DNA of 64,000 bases from Prolixibacteraceae bacterium (GCA_025210775.1 JAOARB010000031.1:1-64000); one strand, 5' to 3'; counted from the stretch's first letter, positions 36,346 to 46,216 are shown. A program made the numbers and translations. The notes: a model not told the origin generated them from the letters alone.

Positions 36346-36490
36346 ATCCGTGTCCATCCTTTTTAATCAGCGGAAATCAGTATTAAAATCCAACCATGAA
36401 GCAAACCAAATCCCGAAGGGATGACATGATTGTAGCAAACAACATCCTCTCCACTTCAGAAACCCAGAATGGGTGACATAATTGTGATTT
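36346..36490. repeat. Dispersed intergenic repeat, copy A
   Basis: Two adjacent units share a small CCC-GGG hairpin followed by GACATGATTGT or GACATAATTGT: CCCGAAGGGATGACATGATT at 36413-36432 and a second near 36466-36484. A fragment ATCCGTGT...AATCAGCGGAAATCAG just upstream (36349-36385) resembles another dispersed Bacteroidota element. The rest of the 36233-36781 gap shows nothing else I can support. Confidence 0.65.
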
Positions 36491-36781
36491 AAGATATTAC
36501 CCTATTACACAATACACATTGTATCATCGTATTAAAACGTAATAATGATTCAAAAAGACACTAGTCAAATCAGGATAAAAATGATATACCTATTTTTAAC
36601 AGAAGAAGACTTCTATAAAGATCTTCTTCTATCAATACTCAAAAACAATCGTTTTCGTTGATTTAAACTGAAATAATAAACAATGAAAAGGCATTATACC
36701 CGACTTACAATGATATCGCCCTAAATCAAAAGGATTGCAGAATTTATCGGTTGAATACATGAAAAAAAGAATATTATATTC

Positions 36782-37672
36782 CTACAGTTTAGACCTTAAT
36801 TTGTTTCTATGAATTTTTAGGTATTTTTGATTTCCTGAAGTTAAATTTTTGATACGTTCTTCTCCTGTAATACCGAATAGTTGATATTCACTCTTACTAT
36901 ACTCTTTTGATAAAACTATCTTTCCAGATTCATCAAAGGAGATATAATTTTTATCAAATAAAGCATCAAATACAGGAGAAAGGAGAATTCCATTATCAAC
37001 ATCTAACCGCTGCTTATTATCAGCCTCACTCCAAGGTAAAATATGAGAGGCAATCAAAATATCAGTCATGGAAGATCCAGTAACTGCACATTTATTTTTC
37101 CACCTATGCAAGATTCTTCTACGATACTCACCTTGTCCTATTCTAGTTGTTGTCATCCTCTTACCAGATGTATTATCTAAAGTATGATAATTTTCCTCTT
37201 TGGATTCCTCTAATTCGTCTCGGTTATCTAAAGTCACATTTGCCATTTTTAGAAACAGATTTCCTAACTCTTCAGAGATAGCATACAAGTATCCCTGGTT
37301 AACATTCCCATCATTTTTAATTGGAGAATGTTTTTTAGGCAACAAGTGTTTTATATCCATAATCAATTCTTTAGGAACAATCGTTTTTTCAAATTTAGAA
37401 TATTCCACATCGACCATTCTACCATCACTTTCCCAATAATCTAATTTATCAAAATTTTCAGGTTTAGATGTACTATACTCTTTAGTCTGAACAATACAAT
37501 AACCAACAATTTTGCCCTTGAAATAATTAAAGACAATATCTCCAGGAACTAACCTGCCCATATTCTCCCAATACTCTAAAGATTTACCATTTTTACTTTT
37601 GTAAGGAGCCCACAAATAACCACCTTTTTCTTCTGATCGATAGGTTTTACCTTGATTTACCCAATAAAACAT
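36782..37672 (-). CDS. EVE-like/HNH endonuclease, putative type IV restriction enzyme
   Basis: This 296-residue protein has an N-terminal EVE/PUA-like domain (about 1-140; YLWAPYKSKNGKS, GDIVFNYFKGKIVGYCIV), the fold that reads modified bases. A linker follows, and then an HNH nuclease of the HNH_2 type: CAVTG, ILIASHILPWSEADNKQRLD, and DNGILLSPVFDALFDKNYIS. The architecture of a modified-base reader joined to a nuclease suggests modification-dependent restriction, like the McrBC system earlier in the window. It is a single gene flanked by repeat-rich intergenic DNA on both sides, which fits horizontal acquisition. No cognate methylase is present. Confidence 0.85.
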   Translation of the reverse strand: MFYWVNQGKTYRSEEKGGYLWAPYKSKNGKSLEYWENMGRLVPGDIVFNYFKGKIVGYCIVQTKEYSTSKPENFDKLDYWESDGRMVDVEYSKFEKTIVPKELIMDIKHLLPKKHSPIKNDGNVNQGYLYAISEELGNLFLKMANVTLDNRDELEESKEENYHTLDNTSGKRMTTTRIGQGEYRRRILHRWKNKCAVTGSSMTDILIASHILPWSEADNKQRLDVDNGILLSPVFDALFDKNYISFDESGKIVLSKEYSKSEYQLFGITGEERIKNLTSGNQKYLKIHRNKLRSKL

Positions 37673-38252
37673 GCGTTAAAATTTATTATATTTTAATGAA
37701 AAATTGGACTTTGCTTTACAGAGACAAGCACATATATCTCAAAGATGCTATGTTACAAGTCGCAGTTAGAAAATATCCTTTATAATCTTATTGACACATT
37801 AAATATAATTAAACATATTTTATTACTAATTACATTATAATAAAAACTTAACAATAAAATATTATAATTGCATGCAATTCTATATTAAAAATATCAGGGC
37901 TTGTTGATAAAACGGAGAAAATAAAAAAAGGTCGATAGTTCATTTATCTTTGGGTTACTAAACAAAAGATAATAGGAGTAATATTGGGAGTAAGCATGAA
38001 CTAGTGTTTGTGATAACGTTCTTGATTGCTTCGATACTACTCAATTATGACCATTTTAATCTAAGCAAAATACATCGTAATATGGAACGTCACAATGCTC
38101 ATTGGTGTATTTCCTTACATAAGGATCTTGATCGTTGTATTCGTCATGTTCAGTTATTTCATTCGACAGGATGGTTTTAATGTAAAGGGGCGACACCAAA
38201 ACCAACGAAAACACTATACTTCGATCAATTAACACAAACAACTAAATATCAC

Positions 38253-38285
38253 ATCCCGTTTTGGGGTTCTGTTAGAACAGTAGAC
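38253..38285 (-). repeat. Dispersed intergenic repeat, partial copy C
   Basis: Read on the minus strand, CTACTGTTCTAACAGAACCC followed by CAAAACGGG resembles the tail of copy B (CTACTGCTTCAATAGAACCC followed by CCAAATGAGGGGG). The conserved ACATAATTGTA part is diverged here. Confidence 0.5.
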
Positions 38286-38439
38286 ACTTTAAATATAAAA
38301 ACATTTGTTTTTGAATCATTTTATAGGCTTTAAAGCGGCTTATCTAGGTAATAGATAGTGGTTAACAGCTATAAAACAGCACCTTACTTAACCATAAACC
38401 AATATAACGCCCATTGCTTGGGAATATCATTGTCATATT

Positions 38440-38538
38440 AAGTTCATATCAACTTCATTTGAAAGTAAAGTTGACATAACGTATAAGTGAACATGATATG
38501 AACTTGAAGTGAAGTTGAAGTGAAGTTGAAGTGAAGTT
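38440..38538. repeat. Inverted repeat plus 11-bp tandem repeat
   Basis: AAGTTCATATCA (38440-38451) is perfectly inverted at 38494-38505 (TGATATGAACTT). Directly overlapping its right arm, TTGAAGTGAAG is repeated three times head to tail (38504-38536). No gene overlaps. Confidence 0.75.
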
Positions 38539-38823
38539 ATGATATCCTTGATGTTAGATTATAACGAAATTATCTATTATTTGATAGGTATCGAGGAGCT
38601 ATTTTAGATATTGAGAATCAGTAATAATATGCATCGTTGACAAGGGCATCACACATTGGATGTTTTGATGTTAAAACAGGCGTTTTAATGGTATATACGA
38701 ATATGGCGGGATTGATAGATACCTCAGAGATTGTTGTATTTTACTGTAGTAATTTTAAGATGCCAGCAGATAAGATAATGTATAGGAAATGGCATCAGGT
38801 GTGAGTGTTTTAGGCATAAAAAA

Positions 38824-38850
38824 CCTCCCATACAGGGGAAGTATGGGAGG
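38824..38850 (-). terminator. Terminator of the amylase gene
   Basis: CCTCCCATAC (38824-38833) pairs perfectly with GTATGGGAGG (38841-38850) around a 7-base loop. On the minus strand TTTTTT follows. It lies 25 bases past the stop. Confidence 0.93.
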
Positions 38851-38875
38851 AGGGAAATAAATAGTACAGCTACTC

Positions 38876-40726
38876 TTATTTGATTTCAAGAATCATCACA
38901 GAGCGGGCAGGCACATCTATATTTTGTCCTAAGTCGAAAGACTTATCTGTCATTACATCTTTGGCTGAAGTCATTCCATCAAGCATTTCGTGGAAACGTA
39001 CAGTGTTAACAGAAGCGGCTTTCTCGCCTTTGTTAAAGATCACCATTACTTTAGCATCGTTGTTATAACGGAAGTATGCATAAACACCATCAACAGGAGT
39101 ATAGTGCATCAATTTACCATTATGGATTACTGGTGTATTTTTTCTCCAGTTCATTAGTTTCTTAAGGTAAGCTTGTGCTGCTGCCTCTTTTTTACCAAGA
39201 CCTTCTCCAGTAAAAGCGTTTACTTTATCACCTTTCCATCCACCAGGGAAATCTGTTCTTAACCATCCATGGTCACCACCGTGATCAGAAGTAGCAAGGA
39301 TCTCTGTTCCGTAATAGATTTGAGGGATACCACGCATTGTAAGTATATAGGCCATAGCCATCTTATAAAGATCGTAGTCACGTCCTAGTTGGTCATAGAT
39401 ACGCTCCATATCGTGGTTGTCTGGGAAGATAACCAAGTTACCTGGTGCTGGATATAAGAAGTCACTAGAAAGTGTTTCATAAAGGTTGATAAGACCGCTA
39501 CCCCAAGTGTCTTTCACTTTTAATCCTTCTACAAGGGCATGTTGAAGAGGGAAGTCCATTAAACTAGGAAGGTATGAAACATAACCATCGTGGTTCTTTT
39601 TACCTTTTTGCCAGTAAGAAACGATAGCTGGATTTAAGCTCCACTCCTCTCCTACGATATTGATATTTGGATATTCCTCAGTAATTCTTTTAGTCCAATT
39701 AGTAAGGAATGTTTTGTCAGAATAAGGGTAAGTATCTACACGAATGCTAAACAATTCTGCATACTCTATCCACCAAATGATATTTTGAGTCAAGTAAGTT
39801 GCTAGAAACTCATTACGTTGATTCAAGTCAGGCATGGTATCTACAAACCATCCGTCAGTAAATTGTTTTTGGTCTTCTTTAGATGCATACATGTCTTGGA
39901 TGGTAGTTCTTTTGTGAGAACATTGATTGAAAGTTCCATTAAAGTTAAGCCAGTCCTTTGTTGGAAGGTCTTTCATCCACCAGTGTCCTGAACCGCAGTG
40001 ATTAAGGATCACATCCATGATAATACCTACACCTTTCTTTTGTGCAAGTTGAGATAGTCTACGGTAGTCTTCGTTAGATCCGTAACGACCATCAATTTTA
40101 TAATAATCGGTTGTTGAATAACCGTGATAAGAGTAGTTTGGTTGGTTGTTCTCCAAAAGAGGGTTGATCCATACGCAAGTGTATCCCATATCAGCGATAT
40201 AGTCGATATGATCAATCATTCCTTGGATGTCTCCACCGTGACGACCATCTTTATTGCTACGGTCAGCTTGTTCTGTCAAACCTTTCACGTTGTCGTTATC
40301 AGGATTTCCATTAGCAAAACGGTCTGGAGTAATCAAATACATTACATCCGAAGGTCTAAAGCCAACACGTTGAGCTGAACCTTTTTTACGAGCCAATAGC
40401 TTATAGTTATATTTAAGAACGGTCTTTTTTCCTTTTTTGAAAAGGATATCAAACTGACCTGGTTTGGCATCGCTAGAGATGTTAAGGTCAACGAAAAGGT
40501 AGTTAGGATTCTCTACTGAGCTCACTTTATCTAGATGTACACCAGGGTATTCTACTACTGGCTTAAGGTCTGAAATATTTTTACCATGAACCATTAGTTG
40601 TAGTTTCGGGCTTTTCATTCCTGCCCACCAGAATGCTGGTTCAAGATGTTGGATTTTGTATTTGGCAGACACCGAAGTTACTCCCAAAGACAAAACTGCT
40701 AGTAATACTAGTAGTAAACGTTTCAT
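38876..40726 (-). CDS. Secreted GH13 alpha-amylase/neopullulanase (SusA-like)
   Basis: This 616-residue enzyme has a signal peptide (cleavage after SVSA, residue 21), an N-terminal beta-sandwich domain like that of cyclomaltodextrinases, the GH13 barrel, and a C-terminal beta domain. Catalytic residues are visible: Asp331 in IRVDTY, Glu360 in IVGEEW and Asp439 in PDNHD, plus the region-I motif DVILNH. It hydrolyses alpha-1,4-glucans such as starch or pullulan in the periplasm or at the surface. Unlike classical sus loci there are no SusC/SusD genes next to it. It forms a single-gene unit. Confidence 0.92.
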   Translation of the reverse strand: MKRLLLVLLAVLSLGVTSVSAKYKIQHLEPAFWWAGMKSPKLQLMVHGKNISDLKPVVEYPGVHLDKVSSVENPNYLFVDLNISSDAKPGQFDILFKKGKKTVLKYNYKLLARKKGSAQRVGFRPSDVMYLITPDRFANGNPDNDNVKGLTEQADRSNKDGRHGGDIQGMIDHIDYIADMGYTCVWINPLLENNQPNYSYHGYSTTDYYKIDGRYGSNEDYRRLSQLAQKKGVGIIMDVILNHCGSGHWWMKDLPTKDWLNFNGTFNQCSHKRTTIQDMYASKEDQKQFTDGWFVDTMPDLNQRNEFLATYLTQNIIWWIEYAELFSIRVDTYPYSDKTFLTNWTKRITEEYPNINIVGEEWSLNPAIVSYWQKGKKNHDGYVSYLPSLMDFPLQHALVEGLKVKDTWGSGLINLYETLSSDFLYPAPGNLVIFPDNHDMERIYDQLGRDYDLYKMAMAYILTMRGIPQIYYGTEILATSDHGGDHGWLRTDFPGGWKGDKVNAFTGEGLGKKEAAAQAYLKKLMNWRKNTPVIHNGKLMHYTPVDGVYAYFRYNNDAKVMVIFNKGEKAASVNTVRFHEMLDGMTSAKDVMTDKSFDLGQNIDVPARSVMILEIK

Positions 40727-41251
40727 ACTTTTTTGTGTTAGTTTATTTAAAATCTTACGTTTAAATATAATTCTAAAAAGAATTTCATCTTCTGTTCTCT
40801 CTATGATAAATGGTTCCTATTTATTAAAAAGAGATCCAGAAAATAGATATTTATTACTGATTAAACAATCGTTATTAGAGATCGTTTATTTCCGATATAA
40901 AAAATACGGATCTCAATAAAAATATTCCCTTAATTATTTCAATGTCCAAGTAACCAATACTGGGGATAGAAAACAAATATTACTCGTAAACAACCTGTTA
41001 TAACGTACCAATAACCAATCATTAATAGACAAACCGTTTGTCCTCCCAATAATGTCGTTGGTGGTTTGTTTGTTGCATTTCATACATAAAAGAGGTTGTT
41101 TTAATACAAAAGATGCATACAGTAGGGATTTTATGTGGAGGAAACAGATAAAGGCCTTAGTAATCAGTTTAATTCTTTTCATCACACGGGATAGATGTAT
41201 TGAAATCGGCAGACACAATAAACTGAGACGATATAATGCACAAAATCAACA

Positions 41252-41355
41252 TTTTACAATTATGTTATTCCTTCGGGGTTTAGGGGAGGGAGAATGGGTG
41301 TTGTTTCTACAATTATGTCCCCCTCATTTGGGGGTTCTATTGAAGCAGTAGATGT
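41252..41355 (-). repeat. Dispersed intergenic repeat, copy B
   Basis: On the minus strand two units occur in tandem: CCCCCAAATGAGGGGGACAT with AATTGTAGAAACAACA, and ACCCCGAAGGAATAACATAA with TTGTA. They match copy A at 36408-36490 in both the GC hairpin and the CATAATTGTAG segment, in opposite orientation. Confidence 0.7.
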
Positions 41356-41443
41356 TTTAATCGTTCACTTAATGTTGGATATCACACACAAACACGGAAC
41401 AATCCCAGATTAAAAGATCTATGACGGAAGGGGAATAAAAAAA

Positions 41444-41469
41444 GCTATCCTAGGGGGGCCTAGGATAGC
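41444..41469 (-). terminator. Second hairpin terminator downstream of the DUF5916 gene
   Basis: GCTATCCTAGG (41444-41454) pairs perfectly with CCTAGGATAGC (41459-41469) across four bases. Seven T residues follow on the minus strand. It may back up the nearer terminator or end a small unannotated RNA. Confidence 0.85.
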
Positions 41470-41544
41470 ATTAAGCAAAGGGTTGTGCGGCCCTTGCATT
41501 TCTAAGGAATATTTTTGTTACTACGTAAAGTAAAAAAAAGAGAA

Positions 41545-41578
41545 AGGGGAGGAAAATGAAAAGTAGGATACCTCCCCT
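41545..41578 (-). terminator. Terminator after the DUF5916 gene
   Basis: AGGGGAGG (41545-41552) pairs with CCTCCCCT (41571-41578). A long T-run follows on the minus strand. It lies about 30 bases past the stop. Confidence 0.85.
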
Positions 41579-41605
41579 CTTATTTTAAAGAAAAAATGAG
41601 AAATC

Positions 41606-44029
41606 TTACCAGTTACGCAGTTTCTGATAATCTAAATAGTAGCGTATTCTCAGTGAGATACTATTGTTTTGTGCTCCATCTAACATGTTAGATACATTCT
41701 CCCAATAGTTTCTATCGATATGAGAATCGTTGGTTTGTACGTTATTTTTCCAAGCTAAAGACAATTCACTTCCTGGAGCAAATTCCCAAGTGTAGACCAT
41801 ATCTAAGTTTAATGCATTATAGTTGATATGGTTATGGTTTTCATATTCAGACTGGTCTTGCATATCTCCTTCCGAAGTAAGCGAATAACACTCTTTATAC
41901 TCTACTTCGGACCAATAATGACGGGCACGAAGGCTAAGAGATGCTTTCTGTCCAAAGATCCAACGAGCTTCAAAAGTATTGATAAAAGTGTCGATATCAC
42001 GATTTACGAAATAGATCTTATTGGCATTTTGATCATAAGAGGCAAAGCCCAAACTGTTTTTTGCGATCTCTGTATAGAAATGGTGTTTAAACAATATCTT
42101 ATCGCTCACCCTCCATTGTGGGGTTAGTTCCAGCCAGTAGGTTGCTTTCCCAAAGGTTGTTCCTCTCCACATAGCGACCTTGCTAGTCAAGGCAAGAGAT
42201 TTCCTATGGTCTGTTTCATGTGTTAGCGCCATCCAGTAATCGACAGGTTCTTTATATTTCCATCCTTCGACACGAGGTTCGAAGAAATCATATTTTGGTA
42301 TTGGTGTCAAGCTCCATTCTAAAGCTAAGGCCGAGAAATCACGAAATACTACCCTACTCTTCCAGTACATATCTAGTTTAGAGAAACGATAAGGACGATA
42401 TAGGCTGGTATGCGTCACGTTAAATTGATTGGTAAACTCGTTGATTGTTCCTGATGGTTGGTATTGGTTATATTTAAATGAAGCCAAGTTAACCTGCTCG
42501 TTATTCTTATCTAAGAAACCCATTGCATTAGGATCGAACTTATTGTCGACAGTAGAGTTACTCAGATCAAACTGAAATCTTCCTTTGATACGAGAGAATT
42601 GCAGTTTATATCGTGTACCATTCTTTTTATCTTCGCCATTTCTATTTTGACTCAAAGCAGCGTTACCAGAGATAGCATAGGTCTCTTTCTTGTTGGTAAA
42701 TTTAAATTCGGTAGCGGTAACCATAGAGCGAAAATCGGCATGAGGATGGATCATGTGAGTATTCGCAAGGCTGATATAGGATTGGTTTCCAAGAGACTGG
42801 TCTAACACCATCATGTTATAGTTAGAAACTCCTTGGGTCATCACCTTACGCGTCGTATGATGGATGGTGTCCTCCACATGTGCATAAGTCTTGGCATTGA
42901 CCGCATTAATAAAACCTATACCCAATCCTTTGTTTGTTCTACCAGAAAGTTTTACGGCATTCAACAGTCGTGTATCGATAGGGTTTTCTGTGATCACCTC
43001 GCCTTTTTCTAAAGACTCACGCACTTGATCACGGTTTTGAGGTGTACCCCCAAGTCGTCTAGAGTAGAAGATGTTACCTTTATTAAAGATCTCCGTTCCT
43101 TCAGTAAAGAAACCACGTTTCTCGTCATAGAAAGTCTCAAAAGGAGAAAGGTTAAGCTCTTTGTCGTCCGATTGTACTTGACCGAAATCTGGGATAAGCA
43201 TCATGTCAAGGGTAAAACTTTCGTTGATCCCATATTTGACATCCATACCTCCTTTGAAAGACCACGAGTCGTTTCCTGTAGCACCATCACGGCTCACATA
43301 AGAAGAGACATAAGGGCTAAAAGAGAGTCTGGTTTTAGGTTCCACCCCTTTGATTCCGTGAAGTTCACCGGCTTGGTTTAACCATCCTACGATATTTTTA
43401 TCTACAAAGTTCCATGTGATCCCTTCGTTCTTTCTTTTGATCAGACGAAAGAAATTCATCTGCCACACTTGAATATCTGTTTTAGGAAAACGAAGTGCTG
43501 AATAAGGGATACGCATCTCTACGACCCATCCATTATCTACAATCTTCACACGACTGTCCCATACAGCATTCCATGATTTGTTCATGGCAGGCACCGTATT
43601 ATGAGAGTCCATCTGTATACCTGAGGCGGTCACCATAAACTCCAGTGCCGAACGGCTATCGTTCCAAGGGTTTATTTCTATAGAGAAAAGATCGGCATTC
43701 AATTGGTCGCCGGCATCACGCAGACCATATTCGGTGAAGATACTATCAGGAGCAGAATCATAAAGCATGGCTCCGACATAAAGTGCGTTGTCGTCATAGA
43801 TCACTTTGATCATAGAACGCTCTGTTGGCGTACCTCCATTGACAGGACTTTGTTGAATAAAATCCTCTATTTTAGGGGCATTTTCCCAAGCCTTGTCGTT
43901 TAGTATTGCATCAATACGAGGAGGATGCTCGCAACGAGAGGTATTAAATTTCTTTCTTTTTATTTGTGCACCTGCATCACAAACGAGTGCAACAAACAAC
44001 CACAACAATAAAAAATATTTTAGTTTCAT
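41606..44029 (-). CDS. DUF5916 protein with CBM9-like N-terminal domain
   Basis: This 807-residue protein has a signal peptide (MKLKYFLLLWLFVALVCDAG, then AQ). It then has a carbohydrate-binding-module-9-like domain (about 25-230; PPRIDAILNDKAWENAP, KVIYDDNALYVGAMLYD, EMRIPYSALRF). The rest is the DUF5916 outer-membrane beta-barrel-like region, with many aromatic beta strands and a final strand ISLRIRYYLDYQKLRNW. Such proteins are frequent in Bacteroidota and are presumed outer-membrane or surface proteins of unknown activity. A LytS/LytTR pair starts divergently 400 bases away and could regulate it. Confidence 0.85.
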   Translation of the reverse strand: MKLKYFLLLWLFVALVCDAGAQIKRKKFNTSRCEHPPRIDAILNDKAWENAPKIEDFIQQSPVNGGTPTERSMIKVIYDDNALYVGAMLYDSAPDSIFTEYGLRDAGDQLNADLFSIEINPWNDSRSALEFMVTASGIQMDSHNTVPAMNKSWNAVWDSRVKIVDNGWVVEMRIPYSALRFPKTDIQVWQMNFFRLIKRKNEGITWNFVDKNIVGWLNQAGELHGIKGVEPKTRLSFSPYVSSYVSRDGATGNDSWSFKGGMDVKYGINESFTLDMMLIPDFGQVQSDDKELNLSPFETFYDEKRGFFTEGTEIFNKGNIFYSRRLGGTPQNRDQVRESLEKGEVITENPIDTRLLNAVKLSGRTNKGLGIGFINAVNAKTYAHVEDTIHHTTRKVMTQGVSNYNMMVLDQSLGNQSYISLANTHMIHPHADFRSMVTATEFKFTNKKETYAISGNAALSQNRNGEDKKNGTRYKLQFSRIKGRFQFDLSNSTVDNKFDPNAMGFLDKNNEQVNLASFKYNQYQPSGTINEFTNQFNVTHTSLYRPYRFSKLDMYWKSRVVFRDFSALALEWSLTPIPKYDFFEPRVEGWKYKEPVDYWMALTHETDHRKSLALTSKVAMWRGTTFGKATYWLELTPQWRVSDKILFKHHFYTEIAKNSLGFASYDQNANKIYFVNRDIDTFINTFEARWIFGQKASLSLRARHYWSEVEYKECYSLTSEGDMQDQSEYENHNHINYNALNLDMVYTWEFAPGSELSLAWKNNVQTNDSHIDRNYWENVSNMLDGAQNNSISLRIRYYLDYQKLRNW

Positions 44030-44429
44030 AAGTATTAGTATAGTTTTATCAAGCAGACAAATGAATAATGGGGAATACTACCCGTTGTATTTAGATTCAC
44101 AGCAAAATAAATGATGGATCTCATTGTACACTAATTATATTGACCAATAGATCAAAATAGGATACCAATAACCATATGGGCTAAAAGAATCACCCTTTGT
44201 CCAAAGTAGAGGTCATTAGTCCTTTATTTTTGGTTATATATCCTAAGCCCATTTGATGGTCGATAGAATAGTTGCATATAGGGAGAAAAGATTCTAATTT
44301 TACTTTTTGAATATTCAATCTTATCGGGGCTTTAGAATGTATATTGCTCCATTTTTAAAAACAAATTAGAGACAGCGTCGTTATTCTTTTACATAGAGAA
44401 AGACAAACTGCTCCTTAGCCATTATAAAC
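44030..44429. other. Intergenic region between divergent DUF5916 and LytS-type genes
   Basis: These are 400 AT-rich bases holding both promoter regions. I looked for a LytTR-type pair of direct repeats and for a palindrome and saw none that I would defend. Confidence 0.4.
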
Positions 44430-45491
44430 ATGCAAATCATCGCTTCAGATAATAGTTGGATCTCCAAAATCGTAAACAATAGATGGGTGCAACACCTCAC
44501 CTACTGGATTGCTTTTGTCTCTTTCTTTGCCTATGCGTGGGGGACATATGATGCCAAATACCTTAAGACCATTAGTGTTGAATTGATCAATCTTCCATCT
44601 AAGATCGTACTGGTGTATGCTGTTATCTATATCTTATATCCTCGATTCCTTTTTAAAGGGAAAGTGTGGAAGTTTCTTTTCTGGCTCTTTGTTATGGTTC
44701 TGCTGGGAGCTATTGCTCAAAGAATAACAGACAACCTGATCATCGTTGATTATTTCTTCCCTTATTGGGAGAAGGTAAATACCTTTGAATTCTCTCAGTT
44801 GGTACGTAGTGCGGTCAATCTAGGAGCGGTATTGGCGTTACCAATGACCATCAAGTCGATGGAGTATATCGCAAAAGTACAACAGAACGAGCAGATGCTT
44901 GCCAAAGAGAAATTGGAAGCAGAATTGGCTTTTCTAAGAAATCAGGTACAACCTCACTTCTTGTTTAACACTTTAAACAGTCTCTATTCTCTAATCTTAA
45001 AGAAGTCGGATCAATCATTGGATGTCGTATTAAAACTATCGGAGCTATTACGATATATGCTTTATGAGACCAACGCCACGAAGGTAGATCTACAGAAAGA
45101 GTTGGGAAGCATCAGAAGTTACCTTGATCTAGAGAAGATACGATATGGCAACCGAATAGATTTAAGTCTAAATATATGGGGAGATATTGGAGGACATGTA
45201 ATTGCACCGATGTTGATTCTTCCTTTTATAGAGAATAGTTTTAAGCATAGTACCAAAGGGTTTGATGGTATGGCATGGATCACTATCGAGCTAGGGGTAA
45301 AAGAGAATCGTCTAACGCTAAAGATAGAGAATAGTGTCCCAAATAACAGTGCCAATATGGACTCCATGGTTGGCGGTATTGGATTGCAGAATGTTCAAAG
45401 AAGGTTATCTTTGATCTATCCTGAAAGGCATGTATTAAAGATTGAGAGCAATGACGAATGCCATAGTGTACATTTAAATGTGGAGTTATAA
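44430..45491 (+). CDS. LytS-type sensor histidine kinase
   Basis: This 353-residue kinase has four N-terminal transmembrane helices (about 20-150). Then comes the His_kinase (PF06580) module with the phospho-accepting His in QPHFLFNTLNSLYSLI and an ATPase C-terminus (PMLILPFIENSFKHS; GGIGLQNVQRRL). The stop codon overlaps the start of the response regulator by one base, so the two are translationally coupled. It has no separate sensor domain outside the membrane helices. The signal is unknown. Confidence 0.93.
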   Translation: MQIIASDNSWISKIVNNRWVQHLTYWIAFVSFFAYAWGTYDAKYLKTISVELINLPSKIVLVYAVIYILYPRFLFKGKVWKFLFWLFVMVLLGAIAQRITDNLIIVDYFFPYWEKVNTFEFSQLVRSAVNLGAVLALPMTIKSMEYIAKVQQNEQMLAKEKLEAELAFLRNQVQPHFLFNTLNSLYSLILKKSDQSLDVVLKLSELLRYMLYETNATKVDLQKELGSIRSYLDLEKIRYGNRIDLSLNIWGDIGGHVIAPMLILPFIENSFKHSTKGFDGMAWITIELGVKENRLTLKIENSVPNNSANMDSMVGGIGLQNVQRRLSLIYPERHVLKIESNDECHSVHLNVEL

Positions 45492-46216
45492 TGAAGATTA
45501 AATGTTTGATTGTTGATGATGAAGATTTGGCTATCGATGTAATAGAAGAGTATATACATCGTATAGATTATCTACAGCTAGAGGGGAAGTGTAAGAGTGC
45601 CGTAGAAGCACTGTCGGTGTTAAACAGTAAATCCATTGATCTATTATTCTTAGATATTCAGATGCCTGGATTGACGGGGATACAGCTTCTTCGAAATCTA
45701 TCGAATCCTCCGAGTGTTATATTTACGACTGCTTATTCTGAATTTGCATTAGAGAGTTACGAATTAGAGGCACTAGATTATCTTATTAAGCCTATTCCTT
45801 TTGATCGTTTTATTAGAGCCATCAATAGATATTTTAAATTAAAACAACACCATTTTCATATTCCTGAGAAGAAAGAGACAAGCAGTTCGGAAGAGCCTTT
45901 TATCTTTGTTAAGTCAGAGAAACGAATGGTTAAGGTATTTCTAAATAAGATCGTCTATATTGAGAGTCTACGCAATTATGTCTCAATATACTTAGAGAAT
46001 GGACAGGAGGTGGTCACTCCCAATACCATCAGTAATATAGAAGAGAAGCTACCAGAGATGAATTTTCTACGTATCCATAGATCTTATATTGTAGCCATTA
46101 GAAAGATAGACAGCTACTGTTCGGCTAATATTGAGATAGGAAGCAAACTACTCCCTATAGGACGAAATTACAAGGGGATGGTGATGGATGTTTTAGACCA
46201 GAAAGCCATCGACTGA
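45491..46216 (+). CDS. LytTR-family response regulator
   Basis: This 241-residue regulator has a receiver domain with Asp55 in LLFLDIQMPG and the switch residues in FTTAYSE and YLIKPI, followed by a LytTR DNA-binding domain (FIFVKSEKRMVKVFLNKIVY through FLRIHRSYIVAI). It overlaps the kinase gene by one base. The divergent DUF5916 gene or the nearby lipoprotein gene could be its target; neither link is shown by the sequence. Confidence 0.94.
   Translation: MKIKCLIVDDEDLAIDVIEEYIHRIDYLQLEGKCKSAVEALSVLNSKSIDLLFLDIQMPGLTGIQLLRNLSNPPSVIFTTAYSEFALESYELEALDYLIKPIPFDRFIRAINRYFKLKQHHFHIPEKKETSSSEEPFIFVKSEKRMVKVFLNKIVYIESLRNYVSIYLENGQEVVTPNTISNIEEKLPEMNFLRIHRSYIVAIRKIDSYCSANIEIGSKLLPIGRNYKGMVMDVLDQKAID

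Larger units (their letters stand above)
37673..38875. other. 1.2-kb region without recognised gene
   Basis: No convincing coding frame is present on either strand. The region holds an exact -7-type promoter box TATCTTTG (37945-37952) with no gene behind it, a copy of the dispersed repeat (around 38253-38285), a 12-bp inverted repeat with a tandem 11-bp repeat (38440-38538), and the amylase terminator. It may be decayed mobile or gene DNA. Confidence 0.6.
40727..41605. other. Intergenic region with dispersed repeat and two terminators
   Basis: About 880 bases between the amylase start and the DUF5916 stop contain no convincing gene. The amylase promoter should lie in the first 200 bases. Copy B of the dispersed repeat is at 41252-41355, and two hairpins at 41444-41469 and 41545-41578 end the DUF5916 transcript. 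Confidence 0.6.

Noticed and set aside
38056..38241. A 61-codon frame in the gene-free region
   Set aside because: No start context, no recognisable composition, and it sits in repeat-rich DNA.
40934..41218. A 94-codon frame upstream of the amylase gene
   Set aside because: Product is not protein-like and no promoter or terminator supports it; antisense frames of similar length overlap it.
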